Below, in pieces: positions 7,060-16,404 of a stretch of 24,202 bases of DNA. The stretch comes from a virus. Position numbers and translations under genes: made by a program. The stretch lies in IMG/VR virus record IMGVR_UViG_3300030060_004465, positions 6,726 to 30,927 of that record. One strand, given 5' to 3'. The notes below the pieces were generated by a model, which did not search any database, had not been told where the DNA came from, and worked only from the letters and a program-made list of their open reading frames with translations. Position 1 is the stretch's first letter. Every line of letters begins with the position of its first letter.

Positions 7060-9605
7060 TGACATCATCTTTTAACCCATTACAAGTACCTGATTACGAA
7101 GCTCAGTTTGACAACATCGCCAAACAGCAAGAAGAAGCTATGGCTTCTGTGTTTGGCCAAGCTGAAGAAGATGATCAAGTCAGTGTTAACTATGCTTCTG
7201 CTGAAACGGCTGAGCGTGAAAGAGTCCTCGATTCATTAGCTGCTTTTAGTGGAACCCTTATGGACTCACTTGTCGAACAAAAGAAAAAGGATAATGAAGC
7301 AGAAATGCAGGCCGGTATCGTAGACGCTTTTTATAGTGACGATGATGACACTGGTATTGCACTTACAACATTTGCAGAACAAGAGCTTGTAGATTCTACT
7401 TCAGTAATTAACAAGACTGCTGACAAAATTGAAGCCAGTGACGGTCATAGCATCGTTGCTGATCAAGTACGTCGTGCAGGTTCTTGGAGAGAATACGGAC
7501 GTTACGTTGGTCAAATTCAAAACAACGTAAACATGTTGCCGACGATGATGTCCTTTGCTCAAAAGAACATGTCGGTTACTGTTCAAGATTCTGATGGCAG
7601 TACACGTACTCTTACGTATTCCGCTCTGAAAGAACCAGAGGACTTCCAGCTTTGGATGGACAAATTTACCAAAAAGTATCTTTCTCAATTCCCTGGTCTT
7701 AATCCTCAAGTTGCACAAAAGTATGTGTTCCCACAGCTGCGACAAAACCTTCAAGTTTCTGCTATCCAGTGGAATACTGAACGTGAAAAGATCAACAAAC
7801 AAGAAAGAAAAGATGATGCATTAGATCGTATTCGAGCTGCTGCAGGCACTACTTTCTTTGGTGAGGTTTACGTTAGAGAGCTAGAGGCTCGCAACATTTC
7901 GCGAAAAGAAGGCAGAACATTATTAGACAAATTAGCACGTGACAAAGTTATTAAACCGAAAGACCGCCAAAGCATTGAGCTTGCTCTTATTACTGACAGG
8001 TCTGACGGCCAACGAAAACCCGCTAAAAAAGTAATTGCGCGGGACTTAGACGGTTTAGATCAGATATTTGCAGATCAAGCTAAAGCCGACTATGAAGCCC
8101 GCGAAGCTTTAATTACGCGAAATGCAACAGCATTTGAAAGACAATTGACTCAGCTTGCATTAGAGCGAGCAGACGCAGGTAATCCTATTACTCAAGGTGA
8201 ACTCAATGCTGCTATCGCTGAGCTACCCACTGATCCAGATGATCCCAACTTTATCGATTATGATAGAGCCCAAGAGATTATTCAAAAAATTGAAACTCGG
8301 GAAGACCTTGACGATGAAGCTGCTACTGCATATTTGAATGCACGCAGAGCCAGTCAGGGTTATATTACTCTTAGGGATGTTAGCCGCTTCAGCTCAACTA
8401 TTCAAGATAAGTTTTTGCCACAAGTGCAAGCTGATCGTAATATTGCTGAAAAAGGAAGTAAGTATTTTGAGAACGGCGATGAAGATATCGTTGCTGCACT
8501 AAATAATAAGTATCTGGATGCTTACGGAAAAATCCGAAAAGACAAACAGGTAACATTTACAAATGAAAAGCAACGTGCCCAAGCCGACTTAAGGAAAAAG
8601 TTTTACGAAAACCGCACCAGTGGTGATTATGCAAATGATGCTGAAGCATTGAGAGCAGCAGAGAAAAGCGTTTTAAAAAATCTCAACCCACCATATAATA
8701 CTTATACACGTAATGATAAATATGATCCAGATCCTAAAACAGATGCAGATAAAGGTATAGCAGTTAGAAATGCCAGGAATAGACTTGCTGCTGATCCTAA
8801 TTCGTATGAAAATGAAGTCTTTGCTGGTACGGATGATTACATTGAGCAGCTTAAAAAGTTTAAGCGTACTGGTATGGGGGAGATCCCCCAATTTTATAAA
8901 GATTTAGCTGTTGGTTCTCAACTCAGTGCATGGGACTATGCTGATGCACAGTTGAAAGCCGCTGGCGATAAAGAAGGTCTATTTAAACCCAAAGTAGAAG
9001 AAGTAGTTGATGATTTATCACCTGATATTAAGAAACTTCTTCGAGAGTATAACACTGGTTCCAGATCCTTTAGAGCTGCTGCTAATGCAACTTCTCAAGG
9101 TGGTGATATCCGTTGGTTCCTCGATACTATCGCGGGGCGTGAATCAGCTGCTCATGGAGAATATGATGCGTACAACTTAGGTGGTGATGATAATGGTTAC
9201 ACTCCTATCGACCCCGGTAACAGTGCTAAGGATGGTAGATTCGGCGTTCCAATTTCTCAATTATCCTTAGGTACATTAATCCAGCTTGGATTGGATCGCA
9301 AGATCTTTGCTGCTGGTAGATACCAATTTGTACCCGGTACATTGAGAGAAACTTTTAATAGGTTAAAAGCACAAGGTGTCGTTGACGAAAACACTATTTT
9401 TGATGCACAGACACAGGACAGGTTTGCAATCGAACGTGCCAAACAACGCATCTCTTGGCCTGGTCAAAACAGTGTTCAAGGATTAATTAATGAATGGAGA
9501 GGTCTCAAGTTTGAAGATCCTGTAAAGCTCCAACGTATGTTAAATATTATCAGGAGTGAACCGTATCTACAGCCAAATGTACTGATGCCAGGAGTTACTA
9601 ATTGA
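7059..9605 (+). CDS. Internal core protein, gp15-like, with C-terminal lysozyme-like domain
   Basis: This 848-residue protein takes the place of T7 gp15 (747 aa), part of the ejected core that spans the periplasm. Residues 1 to about 675 are charged and helical (E/D/K/Q-rich) with no membrane segment. From about 683 to the end the composition changes and a lysozyme-like domain appears: E695 in AGRESAAHGEYDAYN, then AAGRYQFVPGTLRETF (751-766) and IFDAQTQDRFA. The GRYQ motif about 58 residues after a Glu is the pattern of lambda-R-type lytic transglycosylases (GH104) and relatives, so E695 is the likely catalytic acid. In T7 the transglycosylase is at the N-terminus of gp16 instead. The probable role is local opening of peptidoglycan during DNA ejection. 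The start overlaps the previous stop by one base. Confidence 0.88.
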   Translation: MTSSFNPLQVPDYEAQFDNIAKQQEEAMASVFGQAEEDDQVSVNYASAETAERERVLDSLAAFSGTLMDSLVEQKKKDNEAEMQAGIVDAFYSDDDDTGIALTTFAEQELVDSTSVINKTADKIEASDGHSIVADQVRRAGSWREYGRYVGQIQNNVNMLPTMMSFAQKNMSVTVQDSDGSTRTLTYSALKEPEDFQLWMDKFTKKYLSQFPGLNPQVAQKYVFPQLRQNLQVSAIQWNTEREKINKQERKDDALDRIRAAAGTTFFGEVYVRELEARNISRKEGRTLLDKLARDKVIKPKDRQSIELALITDRSDGQRKPAKKVIARDLDGLDQIFADQAKADYEAREALITRNATAFERQLTQLALERADAGNPITQGELNAAIAELPTDPDDPNFIDYDRAQEIIQKIETREDLDDEAATAYLNARRASQGYITLRDVSRFSSTIQDKFLPQVQADRNIAEKGSKYFENGDEDIVAALNNKYLDAYGKIRKDKQVTFTNEKQRAQADLRKKFYENRTSGDYANDAEALRAAEKSVLKNLNPPYNTYTRNDKYDPDPKTDADKGIAVRNARNRLAADPNSYENEVFAGTDDYIEQLKKFKRTGMGEIPQFYKDLAVGSQLSAWDYADAQLKAAGDKEGLFKPKVEEVVDDLSPDIKKLLREYNTGSRSFRAAANATSQGGDIRWFLDTIAGRESAAHGEYDAYNLGGDDNGYTPIDPGNSAKDGRFGVPISQLSLGTLIQLGLDRKIFAAGRYQFVPGTLRETFNRLKAQGVVDENTIFDAQTQDRFAIERAKQRISWPGQNSVQGLINEWRGLKFEDPVKLQRMLNIIRSEPYLQPNVLMPGVTN

Positions 9606-9608
9606 GTT

Positions 9609-12600
9609 ATGCCTACTTATGATTTTGAGAATCCTCATAACTATAAGGATTCAGATATCTATCGTGAAGAACTAGAGGAGGAAGAAAAGGAAAAACAACG
9701 TCAACTAGCACTTGCCAAAGATCGTGAAAGAGTCGCTAAGGAAGCCGCAGATAATCCAGTTTCTAGAAAAGAAGCAGAAGCTAGTCTTAGAGAAAGTTTC
9801 GGTTCTAAACAACCAGAGCCAAAGGTAAAAGTACCAGAAGGTGTAGATCTCCCAGACGTTTTACCTGAAGGATTTACACCGGTCAAAGCTGGTATCCCTC
9901 TTGAAGCTGCTGAATATAACCAGCAACTTAAAGATCCAAAAGAGTTTGGTCTTGGAGAAAATATTGTCGAACTCCGCAATGCTATTGCTAAAGGTGGTCT
10001 TGATGCAGTCGATGGAGCTGTCACTGCTCCAGAGCGTTTGACTGATGCAGCACGCGGGATTGATATTGGAGATGACAAATACAAGCCTGATTGGGATCCA
10101 ATGGCTGATCGCCCTAACCCAATGGTTCGTACTTGGTGGGGAAGCTTGGTAGAACAGGCTTCTCACTATGGCACCTATGGTGCTGGTCTTGTTCTGGCAA
10201 CTAAAGGAGCTGTAGTTGGTTTGGGTTCAATGGGGGTCGGAATGACTTCTGCTGCTCTAGCCGGTCTACTCTCTAAACAACATGACGACCATAACCTCAG
10301 TGGAAAAATTGTTGAGGCTCGTCCTGAATTTGGTTACATTCTTGGAGCACTAGCTACTAAAGATACTGACCATCCTCTTCTTAAAAAGTTTAAGACTATG
10401 GTGGAAGAGATGGGTATGGCCGGAACCTTTGACAAATTGGTTGGCAAACTGTTTGGCGAAAAGGGTGCTGAGATAGCTATCGCCCGTAATCAAAATGTTA
10501 CCGATCAAATTGTCGAGCAAGGAAGACGGGAATTTGACGAGGCTATAGAACTTGTTCAAGTACGTGACATCACTGACCAAGTTGCACTACCTGGTACTGC
10601 TACACCTCAAAAACCTGTAGTCAAATTCAGGGCTCACATGAACAAGCCCATTGCTGATCCTTGGCAGGGCTCTCCTAATTCGACTGGAAGACCTTTTGAT
10701 ATTCATAATCAAGCAAACAAGATCGAAACAGATCCCACTGCTGGTAAAGGTTCTACTGACTCTCCGTTTACTGCAGCTCAAGCTGAGCGTATGTCAAGCG
10801 AGAATGGTATGACAGAAAAGGTTATGGCTGATCTGATAAAAGATCTTATTGGAGATGTTCGTTATGAAAAAGCCGTTAGACAAATGAAGGCTATGAACTT
10901 GACACCACGTCAGGTTTTTGGCAGATCTTACCAACGCTTCCAAGAAGTAATGGGTCGAAACGTTGATGGCATGTCTGCAGATGAGTTTTGGGAACCTATC
11001 GAATCAATGCTTAAAGGACGTACTGGAGGTGACAACAGTATGGACTATTGGTCAACCGAAGCAATGGTTACTGGTGATCTAATTAACGCTGCACTATTCA
11101 GACAGCTTCGTGATCTTTCTCAAGGCGTTTTGGAGATGAAGGATGTTATTGATGTCTTTGACGTTGACGGTCCAATGAAAACAATTGCTGATCGACTGAT
11201 CATTGGATTAACTGAGGTAAAAAAAGCAAGATACATGTGGAGTGAGACTGGTCGCAGAATGCAGCTGGTCAGAGAATTAGGTGAAGAAGCTGCACGTAAG
11301 CAAGCATTTGAGTCTATTGAAAACACCACTAGGGATCAAATTAATATGGCTATCCAATTTATTGGTAAGTCTGAAAACGAACAAATATTCCAAGGAATTA
11401 TAGAAGCTTTTTCGCTTGGTAATCAAGTCGAAAATTGGATGGATTTAGATAAGTTTATGCGTAAAAAGCTGTTCAGTGTTACTGATGAAAGCGTTTTGCT
11501 GCGAGAATTATCAGGCACAATGATTAATAGCATTCTGTCTGGTGTTAAGACAGGTTGGCGAGCACTTAGTGGTACTGGTCAAGTTGCCATTATGCAACCT
11601 CTAGGTCGAGCAATTGGTGCATCTTTTACTGCTCCATTTAGTGGAGCCTCGCGGGATCAACTACGAGCTAATCTCGCTAATTTGCATGCATTTGGGTCAG
11701 TACTTCCTGAAGCATACACTGTATTTAGAAAACGCTTCGACTCTTACTGGTCAGGTGATTTTTCAAATATGCGTACTCGTTTTACTGAAACAGTTAATGC
11801 TGACGAACAATGGGCTGCAATGGGTCGTTGGGCTGACACTAGAGGTACAGTAGGCGACTCTGCTGCGTATCACCTAGCAAGTGCTGCCAGACAGCTTAAT
11901 GATGTTCGATTCTTGTCATGGACACCTAGATTACTAGCTGCTTATGACGACACTTTCCGATTCATTATGGCCCGTGCTCATTCAAGAGAACGTGCCACTC
12001 TTAAAGCTCTTCAAATGAAAAGGTCAGGTGACCTTTATGATGTCCAAGTTTCTGATATAAGAAAAATAGAATCTAAATTCTACAACGAATTGCTAGATGC
12101 AGATGGTAATATCGATCTTTCTAAAAATAGTTTCTTAGAAAAATCATATAAAGAAGCCACAATGACGCAAGAGCTAAGAGGTTTTGGTAAGGATCTCGAT
12201 TCTCTTATGAATAAATATCCACTGGTCAGACCCTTTTATTTGTTTGCCAGGACTGGTATTAATGGTTTGTCCCTTGCTTATAAACACACTCCCATTATTG
12301 GTGCCTTAAATAAAAAATCATTTGACATTCTTACTGCTTCAGCAGACAACCTTGAAAATGTTGCTCAGTATGGCATCAAAAGTGTTGATGATTTGAACGC
12401 CGAAAGAGCTGGAGTTTTAGGACGACAGGCAATGGGTATAGCTGTTACATATGCTGGTATGGAAAAATATAAAGCAGGTGAGTTGACTGGTAATGGACCT
12501 GCTGACGCAAGTATGAGAGCGGCTTGGGAAGCTACAGGTTGGAGACCAAGGTCAGTCAAGCTCGGCAATGTCTGGGTTAGTTATGACACCTTTGAACCCT

Positions 12601-13544
12601 TCTCTCTAATTATGGCAACCATGGCTGATATTGCAGACAACCAAGCACTCATGGGTGAAGAATGGGTTGAAAATAGATTGGCACTGCAAGCTACTGCTTT
12701 AGCTGGTGCAGTTTCATCAAAATCTTATCTTGAAGGACTCAATCAATTGGTTGACCTTTTTAGCGGTCAGCCTGGTTCTGGCGGACGCATTGTAGGTGGA
12801 ATACTTAATAACACAGTTCCTCTTGCATCACTGCGAAATGAATTTGGACGTATTATTACTCCCTACCAGCGCGAATTGCATAATGATGTTATGAAAGGTA
12901 CGGCAGATGCTATCCGTAATCGTAATCTTGCGACAGAGCAAATTGCTGAAAGAAAGTTAGGAGGTGTTACACCTGACTTGCCTATTAAATATGACATGCT
13001 TAACGGCAGACCCTTAAAGGATTGGCCCTTTTGGCAGCGAGCAGTTAATGCTGTTTTGCCTTTTAACTTTTCAATTGACACTATGACTCCCGGTCGCAGA
13101 TTGTTTCTTGATAGTGGATTCGATATGCGTCTGTCTGTCATGACTGATCCTGTTGGTGACAATATTAATCTACGTAAGTATCCAGAAGTGCGTTCGCTGT
13201 ATATGATGTATATGGGCGCACCCGATAAAGATACTGGCCTTACGTTAGAGCAGACTCTTGATAACTTGGCCGAGCGCAAAGATGTGCAGGACTCTATTAG
13301 GGATATGGAGGAAGACCGTGCTAATGGCAGAGAAAACTTCGACCCTATGAAAGCTTATGTACATAATGATCTTATTAAAGCAGCTATTCAAAATGCTCAG
13401 GCTAATGCTTGGGCAGAAGTGAGAAAGACTGAAGCTGGCAAAGCAGTGATTGAAAAGCAAAGAGAACTCGATGATGCAGAATTTGATCGTAAACGTAATC
13501 AAGCTACTGTCCCTGAAATTATTGAATCTACTAAATACGCATAA
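9609..13544 (+). CDS. Large internal core protein, T7 gp16-like
   Basis: At 1311 residues this is almost the same size as T7 gp16 (1318) and follows the gp15 equivalent by 3 bases. T7 gp16 is ejected into the cell, spans the inner membrane and helps pull in the first part of the genome. The N-terminal 60 residues are a very charged, probably coiled-coil helix (EELEEEEKEKQRQLALAKDR). A Gly/Ala-rich hydrophobic section at about residues 182-222 (GAGLVLATKGAVVGLGSMGV) could insert in a membrane. The rest is long and mainly helical. I see no transglycosylase motif at the N-terminus, where T7 gp16 has one; the activity seems to have been placed in gp15. GGAGTT at 9591-9596 may serve as a ribosome-binding site. 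Position, size and neighbours make the call secure. Confidence 0.9.
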   Translation: MPTYDFENPHNYKDSDIYREELEEEEKEKQRQLALAKDRERVAKEAADNPVSRKEAEASLRESFGSKQPEPKVKVPEGVDLPDVLPEGFTPVKAGIPLEAAEYNQQLKDPKEFGLGENIVELRNAIAKGGLDAVDGAVTAPERLTDAARGIDIGDDKYKPDWDPMADRPNPMVRTWWGSLVEQASHYGTYGAGLVLATKGAVVGLGSMGVGMTSAALAGLLSKQHDDHNLSGKIVEARPEFGYILGALATKDTDHPLLKKFKTMVEEMGMAGTFDKLVGKLFGEKGAEIAIARNQNVTDQIVEQGRREFDEAIELVQVRDITDQVALPGTATPQKPVVKFRAHMNKPIADPWQGSPNSTGRPFDIHNQANKIETDPTAGKGSTDSPFTAAQAERMSSENGMTEKVMADLIKDLIGDVRYEKAVRQMKAMNLTPRQVFGRSYQRFQEVMGRNVDGMSADEFWEPIESMLKGRTGGDNSMDYWSTEAMVTGDLINAALFRQLRDLSQGVLEMKDVIDVFDVDGPMKTIADRLIIGLTEVKKARYMWSETGRRMQLVRELGEEAARKQAFESIENTTRDQINMAIQFIGKSENEQIFQGIIEAFSLGNQVENWMDLDKFMRKKLFSVTDESVLLRELSGTMINSILSGVKTGWRALSGTGQVAIMQPLGRAIGASFTAPFSGASRDQLRANLANLHAFGSVLPEAYTVFRKRFDSYWSGDFSNMRTRFTETVNADEQWAAMGRWADTRGTVGDSAAYHLASAARQLNDVRFLSWTPRLLAAYDDTFRFIMARAHSRERATLKALQMKRSGDLYDVQVSDIRKIESKFYNELLDADGNIDLSKNSFLEKSYKEATMTQELRGFGKDLDSLMNKYPLVRPFYLFARTGINGLSLAYKHTPIIGALNKKSFDILTASADNLENVAQYGIKSVDDLNAERAGVLGRQAMGIAVTYAGMEKYKAGELTGNGPADASMRAAWEATGWRPRSVKLGNVWVSYDTFEPFSLIMATMADIADNQALMGEEWVENRLALQATALAGAVSSKSYLEGLNQLVDLFSGQPGSGGRIVGGILNNTVPLASLRNEFGRIITPYQRELHNDVMKGTADAIRNRNLATEQIAERKLGGVTPDLPIKYDMLNGRPLKDWPFWQRAVNAVLPFNFSIDTMTPGRRLFLDSGFDMRLSVMTDPVGDNINLRKYPEVRSLYMMYMGAPDKDTGLTLEQTLDNLAERKDVQDSIRDMEEDRANGRENFDPMKAYVHNDLIKAAIQNAQANAWAEVRKTEAGKAVIEKQRELDDAEFDRKRNQATVPEIIESTKYA

Positions 13545-13549
13545 CTACA

Positions 13550-16402
13550 ATGGCAATTGAACCTACAGTAAACAGTTACTGGAGAGGTGATGGTGACGGT
13601 ACGAACCTAATCTTCACGTTCCCATTCTCCAAGTTTGAAGACGACGACGTATTTGTCTATGTCTATAACACCACCACTGGCGCATGGGACGCCAAAACAG
13701 TTTCTACTGATTACACCATCAGTGGATCACAGATCACCTTTAATGCTGGTAACGCACCTGCTTCACCACCTAGTGCTGGGTTCGGTAACGTTCTGATTAT
13801 TCGGAAGACTGACTTCCAAACCAGTAAAGCACTGTTTACTGCTGGTAGCTCTATTCGAGCTAAAGATCTAGAGGATAACTTTCTTCAATCTATCTTTGTT
13901 GACCAGGAGTTTAGAGATCTTAAGGTTGATAAACTTGCACCAGAGTTTTGGGCCAATGTTGACATGAAGCTCCGCAAGATTGTAAACCTTGCTGACCCAA
14001 CATCTGACGCTGATGCCATCAATAAAAAGTATATGGATGACAGGCGTACTAATACGCTTGTACAGGACACACAACCTACAGCTGATCAGGAAATAAAGGG
14101 TCTTCACTGGGTCCAGTATGCCCAAACTGACAACCAAGTTCATCGTATTTTTGATGGATCTGGTTGGATCGAGGTTGCATCTGGTATTCCTTTTGTTCCA
14201 AAAACTGGTTCTAGGACACGTTTTGTTGACACCTTGAATGGTTCTGATGCTGTTGGTAACAGTGGTTTCTTTTCATCTAACCCTTTAAAGACGATCAAAC
14301 GTGCTGTTGATCTAATAAACGCTGATCCAGCTGGTGATGGAAGTCTTATTTATGTCAATGCTGGCATTTATCAAGAGCAGCTTCCTATTAGTATTGAGAA
14401 GTCAAACGTATCTATTGTTGGTACTACACAACGTAGTTGCTTTATCCATCCAACTCCTGCAACTGAACTGAACACTATGTTCTTAGTTGACAGTGGTACT
14501 TATATTTCTAATTTTACCTTCTGTGGATTGAAGGCTAGTGGTGTGCGTGGTGGCTATGGCCTCGATACCACTGACACTACGTACGGCCTCCCAACTAACC
14601 AGAGTTGGGCTGTAGCGTTTAGAAGCGGTGTAACTATTAGAAAGAGTCCGTATATTCAAAACTGTGTATCTTACACAGACTCACAGATCAACAACGAGAC
14701 AACTGTATACAACGCCAACCAAACCATTGCTTCTGGATTTAATCCAAACACGATGGCTGGCCTTGGTGGTGACGCCACGTCTGCTCCTTGTGGAGGCGGC
14801 GTTCTTGTTGATGGTGACGCTGTATCGGCCACAAGCCCATTGCGGTCCATGGTTGTCGATGCATATACCCAGATCAACCTCGATGGCCCTGGTGTTCTGT
14901 GCACGAACAATGGCTATGCACAGCTGGTGTCGTTCTTCGGAACGTTCTGCCACTACCACGCAAAAGCCCGTAATGGCGGTCAGCTCAACCTGAGCAACTG
15001 CACTACTGACTTTGGTCGGTATGGACTGATTGCTGAAGGTAAGAGCCCCAACGTCATTGCTACTGCCACTGTCGTCAACCCTGCATCTGCTGGTGACATC
15101 ACATTCGTGTGTACGGCTCCCGCTGCTGCAGCCTCATGGCATGGCACACAAGTAATTCCACGTACTACTCAGATCGTTGAGGTGGGTGGAAACTCTTATC
15201 CCGTCAAGCAGAGCGTCATTGATAGCAATGGCAACTACACCATTACTGTCTACAACCCACAGCCTGGCAACGAGTCCATTAATGATGGTTTGATTGCTGC
15301 GCTTACTTCTGGCAATGCTGTCAACTTCTACCAAAAGTCCCTGATCACTACTGGTGGTCACGTCTTTGAGTATGTGGGTAGTGGTACTGACTACTCGGCA
15401 CACCCTGACAATGGTGGTCTTGCTGACATTACTCGTCAATCCACAGAGATTGGTGATGGTCAAGTCTGGCTTTCATCTACTGACGAAAACGGTCGCTTTG
15501 TTGTTGGTGGCGGCGGTACTGATTCCTTTGTCGTTGACCAGCTTGCTGGAACGGTGACTCTGCCTGCCGGTGCTGTTATTGCTGACAACATCGTTACTGA
15601 CACATCACCACAACTTGGTGGTGCTCTAGATACAAATGGCTTTGCTATCACCTCTTCAGGCAGTAATCCAGTCATCATTGATCCCGCTGGTAGCGGTACG
15701 GTCAATATGGGTGCACCTGTTGTTTTTGACGCAACCCAACCCACTGCATCAACTGCAGCTGCCAATATTGTTCAGTTGACAAACGACTATCAGGCTGGCT
15801 CTACAACCCTTGCTGCCACAGCATCTGCTGTTAAGAGCTTGATGCCTGTTGGTTCTGTCATTATGTATGCCGGCGCTACAGCACCTGCTGGATATCTGGA
15901 ATGTAACGGACAAAGCACTGCTTCTTATGCAGCACTAGCTGCCATTGTTGGAGCAAACGTGCCTGACCTTCGTGGTGAATTTGTAAGGGGTTGGGATAAT
16001 AGTGCTGGTGTTGATAGCGGACGTGCTCTGTTAAGTAGTCAAGCTGATAGTTTTGGAAGCCATAACCACAGTCTTACCAGTAATGGAACGCATAACCACT
16101 CTTTAGGCAGTGCTGGAACTCACGTACACCCTATTAACAGTGTTGGTAATCATATCCATAGCGAAGAAAGTACAACTGGTGGTACTGACCACGATGGATC
16201 GGGTGGCGGCATAAAACTTCGTAGTGAGATAAAGAATACGTCTACAGGAGCTGCAGGTGGGCACAACCACTCAATGAATAACGCTGGTAATCATAACCAC
16301 TCACTAGCTAACGCTGGCACACATGCTCATACAGTTGGCAGCACAGGATCTACTGAAAACCGCCCACGCAACATTGCACTTATGTACTGCATTAAATTCT
16401 AA
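13550..16402 (+). CDS. Tail fibre with collar domain and H-x-H needle tip
   Basis: This 950-residue protein is the main receptor-binding fibre. Residues 1 to about 155 match the T7 gp17 N-terminal attachment domain (NSYWRGDGDGTNLIFTFPFS, then DLEDNFLQSIFVDQEFRDL), which anchors the fibre to the tail tube. Residues about 220-600 look like a right-handed beta-helix of the pectate-lyase type: it opens with a PLKTIKRAVDLINAD stretch followed by IYVNAGIYQEQLPI, as in phage beta-helical fibres and depolymerases. Residues 765 to about 830 are a phage collar domain (PVGSVIMYAGATAPAGYLEC, then PDLRGEFVRGWD). Residues 838-929 carry seven H-x-H motifs, and the protein ends RPRNIALMYCIKF. The collar and H-x-H tip resemble T4-type fibre tips. 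Enzyme activity of the beta-helix is possible but no catalytic residues are assigned. Confidence 0.93.
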   Translation: MAIEPTVNSYWRGDGDGTNLIFTFPFSKFEDDDVFVYVYNTTTGAWDAKTVSTDYTISGSQITFNAGNAPASPPSAGFGNVLIIRKTDFQTSKALFTAGSSIRAKDLEDNFLQSIFVDQEFRDLKVDKLAPEFWANVDMKLRKIVNLADPTSDADAINKKYMDDRRTNTLVQDTQPTADQEIKGLHWVQYAQTDNQVHRIFDGSGWIEVASGIPFVPKTGSRTRFVDTLNGSDAVGNSGFFSSNPLKTIKRAVDLINADPAGDGSLIYVNAGIYQEQLPISIEKSNVSIVGTTQRSCFIHPTPATELNTMFLVDSGTYISNFTFCGLKASGVRGGYGLDTTDTTYGLPTNQSWAVAFRSGVTIRKSPYIQNCVSYTDSQINNETTVYNANQTIASGFNPNTMAGLGGDATSAPCGGGVLVDGDAVSATSPLRSMVVDAYTQINLDGPGVLCTNNGYAQLVSFFGTFCHYHAKARNGGQLNLSNCTTDFGRYGLIAEGKSPNVIATATVVNPASAGDITFVCTAPAAAASWHGTQVIPRTTQIVEVGGNSYPVKQSVIDSNGNYTITVYNPQPGNESINDGLIAALTSGNAVNFYQKSLITTGGHVFEYVGSGTDYSAHPDNGGLADITRQSTEIGDGQVWLSSTDENGRFVVGGGGTDSFVVDQLAGTVTLPAGAVIADNIVTDTSPQLGGALDTNGFAITSSGSNPVIIDPAGSGTVNMGAPVVFDATQPTASTAAANIVQLTNDYQAGSTTLAATASAVKSLMPVGSVIMYAGATAPAGYLECNGQSTASYAALAAIVGANVPDLRGEFVRGWDNSAGVDSGRALLSSQADSFGSHNHSLTSNGTHNHSLGSAGTHVHPINSVGNHIHSEESTTGGTDHDGSGGGIKLRSEIKNTSTGAAGGHNHSMNNAGNHNHSLANAGTHAHTVGSTGSTENRPRNIALMYCIKF
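16061..16330 (+). repeat. Seven H-x-H repeats in the fibre tip
   Basis: Seven H-x-H motifs lie between residues 838 and 929 of the fibre: SHNHS, THNHS, THVHP, NHIHS, GHNHS, NHNHS and THAHT, several preceded by an (N/S)(A/N/V)G turn. At DNA level they are imperfect repeats of about 27-33 bases, such as GGTAATCATAACCACTC. The spacing is even except for a Gly/Asp-rich insert between the fourth and fifth. In the T4 gp37 tip, seven such motifs from three chains bind iron ions; a similar metal-bound needle is inferred here. Confidence 0.85.
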
Positions 16403-16404
16403 TT

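Noticed and set aside
7401-7802. 133-codon minus-strand ORF inside the gp15 gene
   Set aside because: Antisense to a clear coding region, Cys/Phe/Leu-rich shadow composition, no ribosome-binding site, and no other minus-strand gene in the window.
14664-15463. Open frames of 79-109 codons on both strands inside the fibre gene
   Set aside because: They are shadows of a long well-supported gene in the G+C-richer part of the fibre and show no recognisable protein features.
16061-16330. CRISPR array suggested by regular repeats
   Set aside because: Repeats are in frame, encode H-x-H motifs in the fibre tip, are imperfect, and have no unique spacers.
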